Part shown: in pieces, positions 37,921-49,061 of the stretch
Numbering within the stretch: the stretch's first letter is position 1
Layout of the letters: each line of letters begins with the position of its first letter
Assembly: GCF_965216485.1 (NCBI RefSeq)
Contig: NZ_OZ244162.1
Location: forward strand, 1 to 64,000
DNA length: 64,000 nt
Direction: 5' to 3'
Source: Algiphilus sp965216485
GTDB taxonomy: Bacteria > Pseudomonadota > Gammaproteobacteria > Nevskiales > Nevskiaceae
Notes under the pieces: generated by a model
Seen by the model: the letters and a program-made list of their open reading frames with translations, nothing else
What the model was told of the DNA's origin: nothing
Databases searched by the model: none
Made by a program: the position numbers and the translations under genes

Positions 37921-39231
37921 ATGGCGGGTAACGGACAGCAAACGCGCAAGGTAGTGCGTCTCAGTCATCTGGTGCGCTTGGCCACCTTGGGCTGCGCGTG
38001 CTTTCTGAGCGCGTGCAGCCCCGGTACGCCCGACGTCAGCGAGGTACTCGACAGTTATCGTGCCGTCGCCCACGCGGCCTACGCCGAATCCCACGCCCGC
38101 GCCGTCACCCTAGCGCAGCGCGTTGAAGACCTGGTGGCCGCGCCGGGGCCCGACACCCTGGCCGCCGCCCGCCAGGCGTGGCGCGCCGCCCGCGTACCGT
38201 ATTCCCAAAGCGAAGGCCTGCGCTTCGGCAACTGGTTCGTCGACGAATGGGAAACGCGCGTCAATGCCTGGCCGGTGGACGAAGGCTTCATCGACTACGT
38301 GGCCGACGGCTACGCTGCTTCCGAGGCCAACCGCCACAGCCGGCTGAGCGTGGTAACCGCCCCCGCCGTGACCATCGGCGGCCGCACCATCGAATTGGAG
38401 CCTCTCAGCTGGGCCAAGCTCGAAGGACTGCACGCCTTGAGCGACCACGAATCCAACGTGGCCACCGGTTTCCACACCATCGAGTTTCTGCTGTGGGGTC
38501 AGGACCTGCACGGCCACACACCCGGCGCCGGCGAACGCCCGTGGACCGACTACAGCCGCGACGCCGCCACCTGCACCGACGGTCCACGCAGGGCTCCGCT
38601 GGCGCACTGCCAGCGACGCGGCGCCTACCTCATCACCAGCGCACACTATCTGGCGCACCAGCTCACGCTGATGCGGGCGCGCTGGGCCGATGCCGAAGGC
38701 AGCTACGGGGATCGTCTCGTGCGCGGTGACGCCAAGGAGGGACTGCGCCGGGCACTTTTTGGCCTGGCGTCCATGTCCGGAGAGGAACTCGCCAGCGAAC
38801 GCATGCAGGTCGCGCTCATGGCCGGGTCTCCCGAAGAGGAGCAGGACTGCTTCTCGGATGACACACACCAGTCGCTGTATTTCAACGCGGTGGGCATTGA
38901 GAACCTCTACCGTGGCCGCTTCGGCGAACAGACCTTCTCGCCGTCGCTGTCAGACCTCGCGCAAGCGGTGAACCCTGAGCTTGCCAAGCGCATCGACCGC
39001 GCGTTGACCGACACCCGCGACAGTCTGCAGGCCATTCGCGAGGCTGCCGATACCGGACGCCCCTTCGACGTCCTGATCGCGCCCGACGCGCATGAGGGCC
39101 ATGCGCTTATCCGCACGGCCATGGCGCATCTGCATGCCCAAACCGCCGCCTTCGAAGCACTGGGGGAAGCACTGCAGTTGGGCGATTTGAACCCGCAAGC
39201 CCCGCGCGGGGTGCCCGAGCGGGATTCATGA
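37921..39231 (+). CDS. Imelysin family lipoprotein (iron-regulated IrpA/EfeO-like)
   Basis: A 436-residue protein of the imelysin (peptidase M75) fold. The N-terminus has a signal and lipobox LSAC about 36 residues in. The conserved core includes LRFGNWFVDEWETRVNAWP, and the diagnostic GxHxxE is GFHTIEFLLWGQD near residue 184. The second helical bundle ends DTGRPFDVLIAPDAHEGHAL. Despite the peptidase name, these proteins appear to bind iron and serve uptake in the periplasm. It is coupled (ATGA) to the downstream dihaem oxidoreductase. The start could be a later codon (GTG near 37951) closer to the signal. Confidence 0.92.
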   Translation: MAGNGQQTRKVVRLSHLVRLATLGCACFLSACSPGTPDVSEVLDSYRAVAHAAYAESHARAVTLAQRVEDLVAAPGPDTLAAARQAWRAARVPYSQSEGLRFGNWFVDEWETRVNAWPVDEGFIDYVADGYAASEANRHSRLSVVTAPAVTIGGRTIELEPLSWAKLEGLHALSDHESNVATGFHTIEFLLWGQDLHGHTPGAGERPWTDYSRDAATCTDGPRRAPLAHCQRRGAYLITSAHYLAHQLTLMRARWADAEGSYGDRLVRGDAKEGLRRALFGLASMSGEELASERMQVALMAGSPEEEQDCFSDDTHQSLYFNAVGIENLYRGRFGEQTFSPSLSDLAQAVNPELAKRIDRALTDTRDSLQAIREAADTGRPFDVLIAPDAHEGHALIRTAMAHLHAQTAAFEALGEALQLGDLNPQAPRGVPERDS

Positions 39232-40658
39232 AGCGCGGTTGCGGGACGGCCCTCTTCGCGGGGCTCTTGCTGTCGTTGCTCACGGGCTGCAGCGAGGATG
39301 CACCGGTGCGTCACCCCAGCCACCATGCGCCGCCCGATGTCACGCAGCTGCCTGCCAAAGCGCTGCCAGGCGGCGACACGACCTTCGTCAACCGCAATCC
39401 CGAGAACCGCCGCGGCATCGATGATTTCTCGCAGCCGTCTGCGAATCTGCCGGCGTCTCAGCGCGGCACCTTCGCCGTTGGCAACTCCTTCTTCACGAAC
39501 GCCTGGGTGAGCGCCCCAGCCTCCACCACTGCACGCGATGGCCTCGGTCCGCTCTACAGCGCGGCGGCCTGCCAGGACTGCCATGTGCGCGACGGCCGCG
39601 GCCACCCGCCTCCGCATGCGGACGCGCCCATCACCGCGGGCATTGTCACCTTTGCCAGCGCGTCCGGCGAGGCGCACCCGGTGTACGGCGGGCAACTGCA
39701 GACGCGGGCACTGCCGGGTGCCGCACCGGAGGCCCGCGTGCGCGTGCAGTGGCAGACCTTCACCGAATCCCTGCCGGACGGTACCGAGATCGCCGTGCGG
39801 CGGCCACGGTGGCAAGCGGATCAATGGGGGTATGGAGAGCCCGAAAGCGACACCCGCGTTAGCTTTCGCATCGCACCGCCCATGATCGGGCTCGGCCTGC
39901 TCGAAGCCATCGACACAGCCGCGATCGAAGCCGAAGCCGCACGCCAGCAGGCCGACCCGGCGCCGCCCAACGGGCGCGTCCATCGCATCGCGCGCTCCGA
40001 TACTGAAGCCAGCACTGTGGGAAGATTCGGCTGGAAAGCCACGCAGCCGACCGTGCACGCGCAAAGCATGAAAGCCTTCGCGCATGATCTCGGCATCACC
40101 TCCGAGCTGTTTGCCACCGACGAGTGCACGCCGGCACAACGCGTTTGCCAGGATTTCCCCAACGGCGGCAACCCCGAACTCTCGATCGATATCGGCGAAG
40201 CCGTCGTGTTCTACGCACGCCACCTGGCACCACCGGCAAGGCGCTACGTCGACCGGCCCGATGTCGTTACCGGCGAGACCTTGTTTACACGCATCGGCTG
40301 CGCGGCGTGCCACACCCCGAGCTGGACCACGGCGAAAGACGCCGAGCCCAGCCTTGCCGGCCAGACCATCTGGCCCTACACGGACCTGCTGCTGCACGAC
40401 ATGGGTGAAGGCCTCGCCGACGGCCGCCGCGAGGGCGCCGCCGGGCCGCGCGATTGGCGCACGCCGCCCCTCTGGGGGCTTGGCCATACAACCCCGATCG
40501 GTGGCGCAAACGCCGGCTACCTGCACGATGGCCGCGCCCGTACCCTGGCGGAAGCTATTCTCTGGCACGGTGGCGAAGCCCAGGCCGCACGCGACGCCTG
40601 GGCGTCGCTGTCCGCCACCGAGCGACGCAAGGTGATCCGCTTCCTCGCCGCACTCTGA
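39228..40658 (+). CDS. Dihaem thiol-oxidoreductase-like lipoprotein (DUF1111, cytochrome c peroxidase-like)
   Basis: A 476-residue lipoprotein (LTGC, Cys21) with two c-type haem sites: CQDCH (Cys115/118, His119) and CAACH near residue 360. Conserved blocks GLGPLYSAAACQDCHVRDGR and LLHDMGEGLADGR match the DUF1111 / di-haem oxidoreductase family. These often neighbour imelysins in iron-uptake islands and may handle the redox state of iron in the periplasm. It is translationally coupled to the imelysin gene and ends just before the katG terminator. Confidence 0.92.
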   Translation: MKRGCGTALFAGLLLSLLTGCSEDAPVRHPSHHAPPDVTQLPAKALPGGDTTFVNRNPENRRGIDDFSQPSANLPASQRGTFAVGNSFFTNAWVSAPASTTARDGLGPLYSAAACQDCHVRDGRGHPPPHADAPITAGIVTFASASGEAHPVYGGQLQTRALPGAAPEARVRVQWQTFTESLPDGTEIAVRRPRWQADQWGYGEPESDTRVSFRIAPPMIGLGLLEAIDTAAIEAEAARQQADPAPPNGRVHRIARSDTEASTVGRFGWKATQPTVHAQSMKAFAHDLGITSELFATDECTPAQRVCQDFPNGGNPELSIDIGEAVVFYARHLAPPARRYVDRPDVVTGETLFTRIGCAACHTPSWTTAKDAEPSLAGQTIWPYTDLLLHDMGEGLADGRREGAAGPRDWRTPPLWGLGHTTPIGGANAGYLHDGRARTLAEAILWHGGEAQAARDAWASLSATERRKVIRFLAAL

Positions 40659-40671
40659 CGCCGGTGCGCAC

Positions 40672-40707
40672 AAAAAACCCGGGCCCTCTCCGCAGAGAGA
40701 ACCCGGG
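40672..40707 (-). terminator. Rho-independent terminator of katG
   Basis: Read on the minus strand after the katG stop, CCCGGG-TT-CTCTC-TGCG-GAGAG-GG-CCCGGG is followed by TTTTTT: a two-part GC stem with a six-T tail, the standard intrinsic terminator. The tail is the A-run at 40672-40677. On the plus strand it could also slow transcription leaving the dihaem gene. Confidence 0.9.
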
Positions 40708-40730
40708 CTGACTTGCGACAGATTGGGTGC

Positions 40731-42908
<2,178 letters not shown>

Positions 42909-43302
42909 TGCTCGCTCCTCATGATTTGCTGCTTAGACTGACCCGGCCGGGGCAATTGCCGAATGCAAATGCGTCAGCCGAACATGCCCGACACTCTAGC
43001 CACCATTCACGGCCGGTAGCGCTTGACGTTGGAATGCTGTTCCACCGACAGGAACACTTTATTGCACCGAGCGTACTTGACCGAAGTTGCATTTGATGCG
43101 CCTCCCCATAGGTCGCCGCTATCACGCAAGCTTTTGCATGGACTCAACAACCGCGCTCTTCCCGAAAGGAAAAGCCGGGGTCGCATGCGGGCACAAACGG
43201 GGCGACGTGAGCAACGAGTCCTGTCTCTTTGCGAGGCGGCTCGAGCCCATGTCATTGCGGACGAAACACGGCAACCGTTGACTTCATGGTATGGCTTACT
43301 GG
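42909..43302. promoter_or_regulatory. katG upstream region with an inverted repeat
   Basis: No gene is seen in these 394 bases. They hold the katG promoter and the end of the LysR gene upstream on the same strand. A perfect dyad TGGAA-TGCTG-TTCCA lies at 43030-43044, about 120 bp before the katG start, and might be a regulator site. I see no clear OxyR-type spaced array by eye. Confidence 0.35.
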
Positions 43303-44178
43303 TCAGCCAGCGCTGAATTGGGCTTTGCAATAATCGATGAGTTCTCGCGTCTTGCGCGTTTGGCCCGCCCGCCGGGGAACCACCGCATAGAATTTGCGCT
43401 CAGCAAACCGGGTATCGAGCCTGATAGACACCAGGGCGCCCTGAGCGACAAATGCCTCGGCGACGTAGGTCGGTAGTCTGGCAATCCCGGCTCCGACCGC
43501 GGCCATGCGGGCGGCGCTTGCCATCGAATCCACGACACAGGAAAAGGGACCGACACACATTTGTCCGTCCTCAAAGATCCATTCGCGATCGAACTTCGGA
43601 TTCTGATAGCCCAGCAAGCGATGCGCGCAAAGCTGCTCGACTGTCTCCGGCACAAGGTGTTCTCGGAGATACTGTGGGGAGGCGAACAGCCCCTGACTCA
43701 GCAAGCCGAGGGGGGTCGCAACGAGCGAAGAGTCCTGCAGCGGACCGAGCCGAAATGCCACGTCAATCCGTTCGGCGATCAGGTCAACATTGCGGTCGGT
43801 CAATGTCAGGTGCAGCTGAATCTGCGGATAGGACTGCAGGAATGTGGCGAGCCAGTCACTCAGGAAGGTCTCGCCTTCGGGCAACGCGGCGGTCACGCGC
43901 AGCGGCCCGCGTAAGTCCGCCTGGACGTCCTGAACCGCCGCGATAGCGTCGCGCCTTGCATCGCTGATGTCTTGCGCGCGTGGCAGTAGCCGCTCCCCCG
44001 CCTCCGTCAGCAGCAGCTGCCGCGTGCTGCGCTCGATCAGCCGTGCATCCAAGTGTTCCTCGAGACTGCGAATGCGCCGACTGACTGTGGACGTTTGCAA
44101 TCCCGCGCGGCGGGCTGCCTCGGAGAAACTGCCGAACTCCGCGACCATTGCAAACAAGACCATGTCATCTGCAGACAT
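43303..44178 (-). CDS. LysR-family transcriptional regulator (CrgA-like)
   Basis: A 291-residue LysR protein. The N-terminal winged HTH reads MVLFAMVAEFGSFSEAARRA, then LQTSTVSRRIRSLEEHLDAR, and the effector domain occupies about 88-290. The DLIAERIDVAFRLGPLQDSS block is typical of the CrgA subgroup that controls adjacent NAD(P)H oxidoreductases. It is divergent from the SDR/quinone-oxidoreductase pair at 44290-46013, with an inverted repeat in the gap, so those are the likely targets. katG lies downstream on the same strand but 394 bp away. Confidence 0.92.
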   Translation of the reverse strand: MSADDMVLFAMVAEFGSFSEAARRAGLQTSTVSRRIRSLEEHLDARLIERSTRQLLLTEAGERLLPRAQDISDARRDAIAAVQDVQADLRGPLRVTAALPEGETFLSDWLATFLQSYPQIQLHLTLTDRNVDLIAERIDVAFRLGPLQDSSLVATPLGLLSQGLFASPQYLREHLVPETVEQLCAHRLLGYQNPKFDREWIFEDGQMCVGPFSCVVDSMASAARMAAVGAGIARLPTYVAEAFVAQGALVSIRLDTRFAERKFYAVVPRRAGQTRKTRELIDYCKAQFSAG

Positions 44179-44198
44179 ATCCCTATTTACCCGAAAAT

Positions 44199-44215
44199 TG
44201 CAACACTGATTTGCA
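44199..44215. promoter_or_regulatory. Candidate LysR operator (TGCAA-N7-TTGCA)
   Basis: A perfect 5-bp inverted repeat with a 7-bp spacer in the 111-bp divergent gap between the LysR regulator and the SDR gene, in its most AT-rich part. Position and symmetry suit a LysR-type recognition site; binding is inferred. Confidence 0.4.
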
Positions 44216-44289
44216 CTCTACCCCGCTAATCAGGGCGGCGCCGCACCTCCAGACTCGTTGACTCATCAACCGCAACAAGGAGTACTCCC

Positions 44290-45036
44290 ATGAGTCAGCA
44301 ATCCCAGCAATCTGCTGTAGCCATCGTAACGGGCGGAAGCCGAGGCATCGGCGCATCGATAGTCCGTCAGCTGGCACACGACGGCTTCGCCGTGCATTTC
44401 TCCTACAGGTCCGACGAGACGTCGGCGTCAACACTGCGGGATGCGCTCGCTTCCCAGGATCGAATCGTGTCAGCAAGCCGCGTTGATCACAGCGACCCTG
44501 AGGCCTCTCAACTCTGGGTGCAAGACATCGCCAGCGCCTCCGGCGCGCCACGCGTACTGGTCAACAACGCGGGGGTCTACCCCACTGGCTTGATTGCCGA
44601 TGCCGACGTGCAAGAATTTGATCGGCTCGTGGCTGCGAATGTCCGCAGTGCATGGGCGGTCACGCAGGCTGCGGCGCCGTTCATGCAAGCCCATGGACGG
44701 ATTATCAACATCGGCAGCGTGTTCGGGAGCCGCGTTCCGATGGCCGGGGCAGCGCTCTACAGCATGCACAAGGCCGCGCTGGCCAACATCGGCCGGGGCT
44801 GGGCGCGCGAGTTCGGCGAGCGCGGCATCACCGTCAATACCCTGCAACTCGGTCCTGTCGATACCGACATGAACCCATCCACTGCGGATCACGCACCGAC
44901 ACTGGCGGGAATGACGGCGCTCGGCCGTTACGCGCAGCCTCCAGAGATCGCCAACGTCGTCAGCTTTCTTGCCAGTCCGAGTGCGTCGTACATCACTGGT
45001 GCGGTCATCGACGTCGACGGGGGGTTCAACGCATGA
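44290..45036 (+). CDS. Short-chain dehydrogenase/reductase
   Basis: A 248-residue classical SDR. The NAD(P) site is VTGGSRGIGASIVRQLA, NNAGVYP is the stabilising motif, and the catalytic elements are Ser in IGSVFGS and YSMHK (Tyr-x-x-x-Lys). SYITGAVIDVDGGFNA at the end is typical of 3-oxoacyl-ACP reductase (FabG)-like enzymes. Arg in the FSYRSDE region after the second beta strand suggests NADPH preference. It overlaps the quinone oxidoreductase start by 4 bp and is divergent from its probable LysR regulator. Specific substrate unknown. Confidence 0.93.
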   Translation: MSQQSQQSAVAIVTGGSRGIGASIVRQLAHDGFAVHFSYRSDETSASTLRDALASQDRIVSASRVDHSDPEASQLWVQDIASASGAPRVLVNNAGVYPTGLIADADVQEFDRLVAANVRSAWAVTQAAAPFMQAHGRIINIGSVFGSRVPMAGAALYSMHKAALANIGRGWAREFGERGITVNTLQLGPVDTDMNPSTADHAPTLAGMTALGRYAQPPEIANVVSFLASPSASYITGAVIDVDGGFNA

Positions 45037-46013
45037 GCTTGGTCATCTCACAGAACGGCATCGGATCCCCAGCGGTGTTTGAAGCGCTTGATGCTGAGCC
45101 ACCCGTGCCAGGGCCAGGTGAAGTGCGCTTGCGACAAACTGCCGTGGGCGTGAACTATCTGGACACCTACTTCCGATCCGGCAGCAAGGCGCCGCCCGCG
45201 CTACCGTTCGTGAACGGTTTTGAAGCGGCCGGCATCGTGGAATCGGTAGGTACCGGCGTCGAGGCCTTTGCCAAGGGTGATCGGGTTGCATACAACCTTG
45301 CCATGGGTGCCTATCGTGTTCATCGCACAGTGCGTGCTGATCGGCTTGTCCGCATCCCTGAAAGGATCAGTGACGTGCAAGCTGCCTCCATGATGTTGAA
45401 GGGCACAACGGCCGAAGCACTCGTCCATCGGGTGCATCAGGTTCGCGCAGGCGACGTGATCCTGGTGCACGCGGCTGCGGGCGGCTTGGGCTCCATGCTG
45501 ACCCAATGGGCATCGAAGCTGGGTGCAACCGTTATCGGCACCGCGGGCAGCGACGAAAAGGCAGAGCGAGCCAAGCAGCGTGGCGCTGAACACGTGATCG
45601 TCTACCGCAGTGAGGACTTTGTCGCGCGCGTCAATGAAATTACCGACGGACGCGGGGTTGACGTTGTTTACGATGGCGTCGGCGCCGCCACGTTTCACCG
45701 CAGTTTCGATTGCCTCGCCATCATGGGCAAGAACGTGCTGGTCGGTTGGGCATCGGGCGAAGCATCCCCTTTGGATGTCCATGGCCTGAATGCCAAAAGC
45801 CACACCGTCATCAATCCGAGTATCGGTCATTACACCGCAACGCCCGAGTTGCTGAGGCAAAGCGCGCTTACCGTCTTCGAAGCGGTGGCGCAGGGCGCCC
45901 TGACGATTGAGCCGGCCCACACCTACGCTCTCGAAGACGTCGCTCAAGCGCATCGCGACCTGGAGGCCCGGCGAACTGTCGGGCCCATCGTGCTCACCAC
46001 CGATCCGCATTGA
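45033..46013 (+). CDS. Quinone oxidoreductase / zinc-independent medium-chain dehydrogenase (QOR type)
   Basis: A 326-residue MDR-superfamily enzyme without the catalytic zinc cysteines. It has the GroES-like N-domain (VGVNYLDTYFRSG, FVNGFEAAGIVESVG) and the cofactor domain motif HAAAGGLGSMLTQWASKLGA, as in E. coli QorA, where NADPH reduces quinones or alpha,beta-unsaturated carbonyls. ATG 45033 overlaps the SDR stop (ATGA); an upstream extension of this frame inside the SDR gene is spurious. The SDR/QOR pair suggests detoxification or processing of carbonyl/quinone compounds. Confidence 0.93.
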   Translation: MSLVISQNGIGSPAVFEALDAEPPVPGPGEVRLRQTAVGVNYLDTYFRSGSKAPPALPFVNGFEAAGIVESVGTGVEAFAKGDRVAYNLAMGAYRVHRTVRADRLVRIPERISDVQAASMMLKGTTAEALVHRVHQVRAGDVILVHAAAGGLGSMLTQWASKLGATVIGTAGSDEKAERAKQRGAEHVIVYRSEDFVARVNEITDGRGVDVVYDGVGAATFHRSFDCLAIMGKNVLVGWASGEASPLDVHGLNAKSHTVINPSIGHYTATPELLRQSALTVFEAVAQGALTIEPAHTYALEDVAQAHRDLEARRTVGPIVLTTDPH

Positions 46014-46344
46014 CCATCTCACAGACACCTGCTGCTCAAAGTCGGAGAGTCCACACCAAAACGCAGGGGTGCATCGTCGCTGACAAGCGTATGGATGTGC
46101 TCCTGCGTTGCACGTGCTTCGATCGGCCATGCGCAAGGCCAGTCAAAACCTCAATCGACCTTCCAGATCGCTACACCGCGGCCATCGTTCTGGATCGGTA
46201 CCGGCTCGCCTTTGATGGCCTTCCATAAAAAAGCTGTGCCCTGGCGCACAAGAACCCACAGCCCAGACAGAGCGTCTCGTTAGCCCACTTCCCACCCATG
46301 TGAAGACGCAGTAACATAAACCAGGAGCAGGTGAGGGAGACAGC
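46014..46344. other. Gene-free stretch upstream of the DUF2235 gene
   Basis: These 331 bases hold no reading frame I believe. The end has AGGGAG six bases before the DUF2235 ATG, a good ribosome-binding site. The rest shows no recognisable repeat or RNA; it may contain the promoter for the DUF2235 gene. Confidence 0.5.
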
Positions 46345-47403
46345 ATGCCAAAGCGCATCGTTGTGTGTGCCGACGGCACATGGAATCGCCCGGAGGAGGA
46401 CGTTGAGTCGGACACGCCGACCAACGTGCTACGTCTGGCCCGAGCCATTCAACCCTGGGATGGCGCCAACAACGACCAGCACGTCTTCTACGAATGGGGC
46501 ATCGGTTCCTACCACGGCAAGGTCAGCGGCGGCATCACCGGCCGCGGCATCCACAAGAACATCACGGATGCCTACCGCTACATCGTTCAGAACTACAGCC
46601 CCGGCGCGGAGATCTACCTCTTCGGCTTCAGCCGCGGCGCCTACACCGTGCGCAGCCTGTGTGGCCTCATCAACAACTGCGGCATCCTCAAACGCCCCGA
46701 CGCCAACCGCATCGAGCAGGCCTTCGCCCACTACAAGAACGAAAACAAGGCCTACAAGCCAGAGGCCAAGAAGTCCGTCGACTTCCGCAAGCAGCACAGC
46801 TACCCCGAGCGGCACATCCGCTTTCTGGGCGTGTTCGACACGGTTGGTGCCCTCGGCATCCCCTTCTCCTTCCTCGGCCTCTTCGACCGCACCGACGAGT
46901 TCTACGACACCAAGCTGGGGCCGAACGTCGCCATCGCCCGCCACGCCCTGGCCATCGACGAACGCAGGGAGGACTTCGAACCCACCTTCCTGCAGGAACA
47001 CGACAACCGCGACATCCAGCAAGTCCGGTTCGCCGGCGTCCACGGCGACATCGGCGGCGGCTACAAAGCCGACAAGCAGGGCCGCCTCGCCAGTGATTTC
47101 CCCCTGCAATGGATGATCGAAGAGGCCGAGAGCGCCGGCCTCAACATCGAGCAGCACATCAAGGACGACCTGAAGCCCAGCGTCCAAGCCCCCGTGCACC
47201 GCTCCAACCGGCACATCTATCGGCTGCGCCGATCGGAACCCAGAGACCTGACGCCGGAGGGCATCACCACGCGGATTCATCCTTCGGTGATGGAGCGGTA
47301 TGAGAAGGACGAGGATTACCGGCCGCCGAATCTTGAGTGTAGATTAGAGAGTGTTAACAAACGTCGGCATAAGTTGCGTAACATGCACCCAAGCAAGACG
47401 TGA
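46345..47403 (+). CDS. DUF2235 alpha/beta-hydrolase, Tle1-phospholipase-like
   Basis: A 352-residue protein of the DUF2235 family. The start RIVVCADGTWNRPEED is diagnostic. The catalytic nucleophile lies in LFGFSRGAYTVRSL (Ser96), followed by VFDTVGALGIP (acid region) and the histidine block FAGVHGDIGGGY. Tle1 effectors of type VI secretion use this same fold as phospholipase A2, but many DUF2235 proteins are not effectors. It has no signal peptide, no PAAR/VgrG fusion and no T6SS genes within the window. It is followed 110 bp later by an AT-rich lipoprotein gene. Confidence 0.88.
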   Translation: MPKRIVVCADGTWNRPEEDVESDTPTNVLRLARAIQPWDGANNDQHVFYEWGIGSYHGKVSGGITGRGIHKNITDAYRYIVQNYSPGAEIYLFGFSRGAYTVRSLCGLINNCGILKRPDANRIEQAFAHYKNENKAYKPEAKKSVDFRKQHSYPERHIRFLGVFDTVGALGIPFSFLGLFDRTDEFYDTKLGPNVAIARHALAIDERREDFEPTFLQEHDNRDIQQVRFAGVHGDIGGGYKADKQGRLASDFPLQWMIEEAESAGLNIEQHIKDDLKPSVQAPVHRSNRHIYRLRRSEPRDLTPEGITTRIHPSVMERYEKDEDYRPPNLECRLESVNKRRHKLRNMHPSKT

Positions 47404-47513
47404 TAAACCCCACCAATTAAAATTCTCAATTACCACATATTAGCTGGATCACATCACCTCTGAAACAGCACTAGCAATAACTCCAACAATGAAAACATTG
47501 GGAAGGACATAAG

Positions 47514-48908
47514 TTGCGCAAAACAAGAAACCACTCAATTGCCAGCCTGCTGACGATATTTTTGCTTTCCACTATCTCCGGATGCGGTGGCGGAGGCTCA
47601 ACTTCAACTACCAACAACCCATCAGCCGACCCCGGCACCCCTTCGTTAACACCCAACGCAGCGAATGATCTTCTAATTAAGTTTGGCGGAGAGTTAGCCG
47701 AACTGAAGAGAGGCACAACGGTTCCTGAACCCAGCAATGATTCCGATCAACCTCAGATTCAAATCATCAAGGAGAGAAGTAACGGAGCGAACGGTTCAGT
47801 AGTACAGACACCAGTCAGCATAAGAAGCAACGACTTGATAAGTACGCTTTACGCGAAAATTTCCGGCACGGATGATGTATTTGAACTCAACCTCTTGAAC
47901 GAGGAAAGCGATGCTTCTGTACAAGGCTCCGAAGTTTTCGACACAAACCTCGAAATAGCGCTTCAGCCAGACATTAAACAAGGAAGAGTGCCGATAGAGA
48001 TTGTTGCAGTTGACAACTCAGGCCGCGTTTCTGCTCCAAGCATCAGTGAGCTTGATGTTTTACAAGTTGGGACAGGAGGACTTCAAATCTCACTCAATTG
48101 GAATGAATTCGCCGACCTCGATTTGCACATATTTGACCCAAACGGCGATGAGATTTATTACGCCCAACCAAGTTCTACATCTGGGGGCAGGCTTGATTTG
48201 GACGATTTTGATGGATCGCCTGACTCAATAGAAAACGTCTTTTGGCCCCAAGAGGCACCTCAAGGCATCTACAACATTGAAGTGAACCACTTTACTGGAG
48301 AACCAGCAAATATTGCGTTAGGTATTTCCTACAATGGGCGATTTGTTGACACCCTGCGATTCGTTGACTTCTTGCCAGAGTATGATTGTGTCCGCTTTGC
48401 GTCAATTGTCGTCGATTTGAATGGAGCGCGGTTGGTCAAATTTCCAACCCCGGTATCAACTTGCAATGCCTCGGGCTCTATTGCAGATGAAGTACCCCAG
48501 TCGCGTGATCACTCCCCGACCGCTGTATTTGAGCGGATTCAAGGCACATGGAAGTCTTGTGTGTTAGGGCTTGAATTAGTGAGAGTTTTCGAAGGAACCC
48601 GCTTCACGGCCTCAATAGATAGATTTGAGTTCAATGATTGCACAGGCCGAAAGATTGCACCAACAGAAATCAATGTATATGATTTTGAAGTTGGAAACCC
48701 GCGGCGCACGCCCGAAGGGTTTTTCATAAACGAGTTCGACGTTACTGTATTGAGCAGCACCACGGCAGGCGAAGGTTTTGTAGGTGAAGATTTCTACCAG
48801 CAAATCTACAGTGATGATATTCAAATCGCGTTTTCATTTGGCGGGCCTACACCCTCAGATAGGCCATTAAACTTAGATTTTGAATATCCTGGTTTCAGAA
48901 TCGACTAA
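47514..48908 (+). CDS. AT-rich lipoprotein with a DUF2135/YfaP-like domain
   Basis: A 464-residue predicted lipoprotein (ISGC lipobox, Cys about 24, then Gly/Ser/Thr/Asn linker). I read the start as TTG 47514, with GGAAGGA six bases upstream. The central block LQISLNWNEFADLDLHIFDP, then GGRLDLDDFDG and PQGIYNIEVNHF resembles the DUF2135 (YfaP) extracellular domain. The C-terminal part (about 330-464) I do not recognise; it has a paired-Cys look (SCVLGLELVRVFEG, FNDCTG). Its codon usage is visibly AT-rich against all neighbours, indicating recent transfer. Confidence 0.75.
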   Translation: MRKTRNHSIASLLTIFLLSTISGCGGGGSTSTTNNPSADPGTPSLTPNAANDLLIKFGGELAELKRGTTVPEPSNDSDQPQIQIIKERSNGANGSVVQTPVSIRSNDLISTLYAKISGTDDVFELNLLNEESDASVQGSEVFDTNLEIALQPDIKQGRVPIEIVAVDNSGRVSAPSISELDVLQVGTGGLQISLNWNEFADLDLHIFDPNGDEIYYAQPSSTSGGRLDLDDFDGSPDSIENVFWPQEAPQGIYNIEVNHFTGEPANIALGISYNGRFVDTLRFVDFLPEYDCVRFASIVVDLNGARLVKFPTPVSTCNASGSIADEVPQSRDHSPTAVFERIQGTWKSCVLGLELVRVFEGTRFTASIDRFEFNDCTGRKIAPTEINVYDFEVGNPRRTPEGFFINEFDVTVLSSTTAGEGFVGEDFYQQIYSDDIQIAFSFGGPTPSDRPLNLDFEYPGFRID

Positions 48909-49061
48909 ATATTATCTCCGCCGAATGTGACTTGCGGTGACACGTTACTGAACATACCAATCCCACGTTCGACCCAGTAGCGCCTTGCGCTAGCGCCCAA
49001 CAGCGCAGCAAGTTCAACCGTGGCCCGCCCAGGTGAACCCCAAGATCGAGAGGGAGAAGAA

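Noticed and set aside
46010..46283. Short frames between the quinone oxidoreductase and DUF2235 genes
   Set aside because: No ribosome-binding site, signal or domain; composition like random frame.
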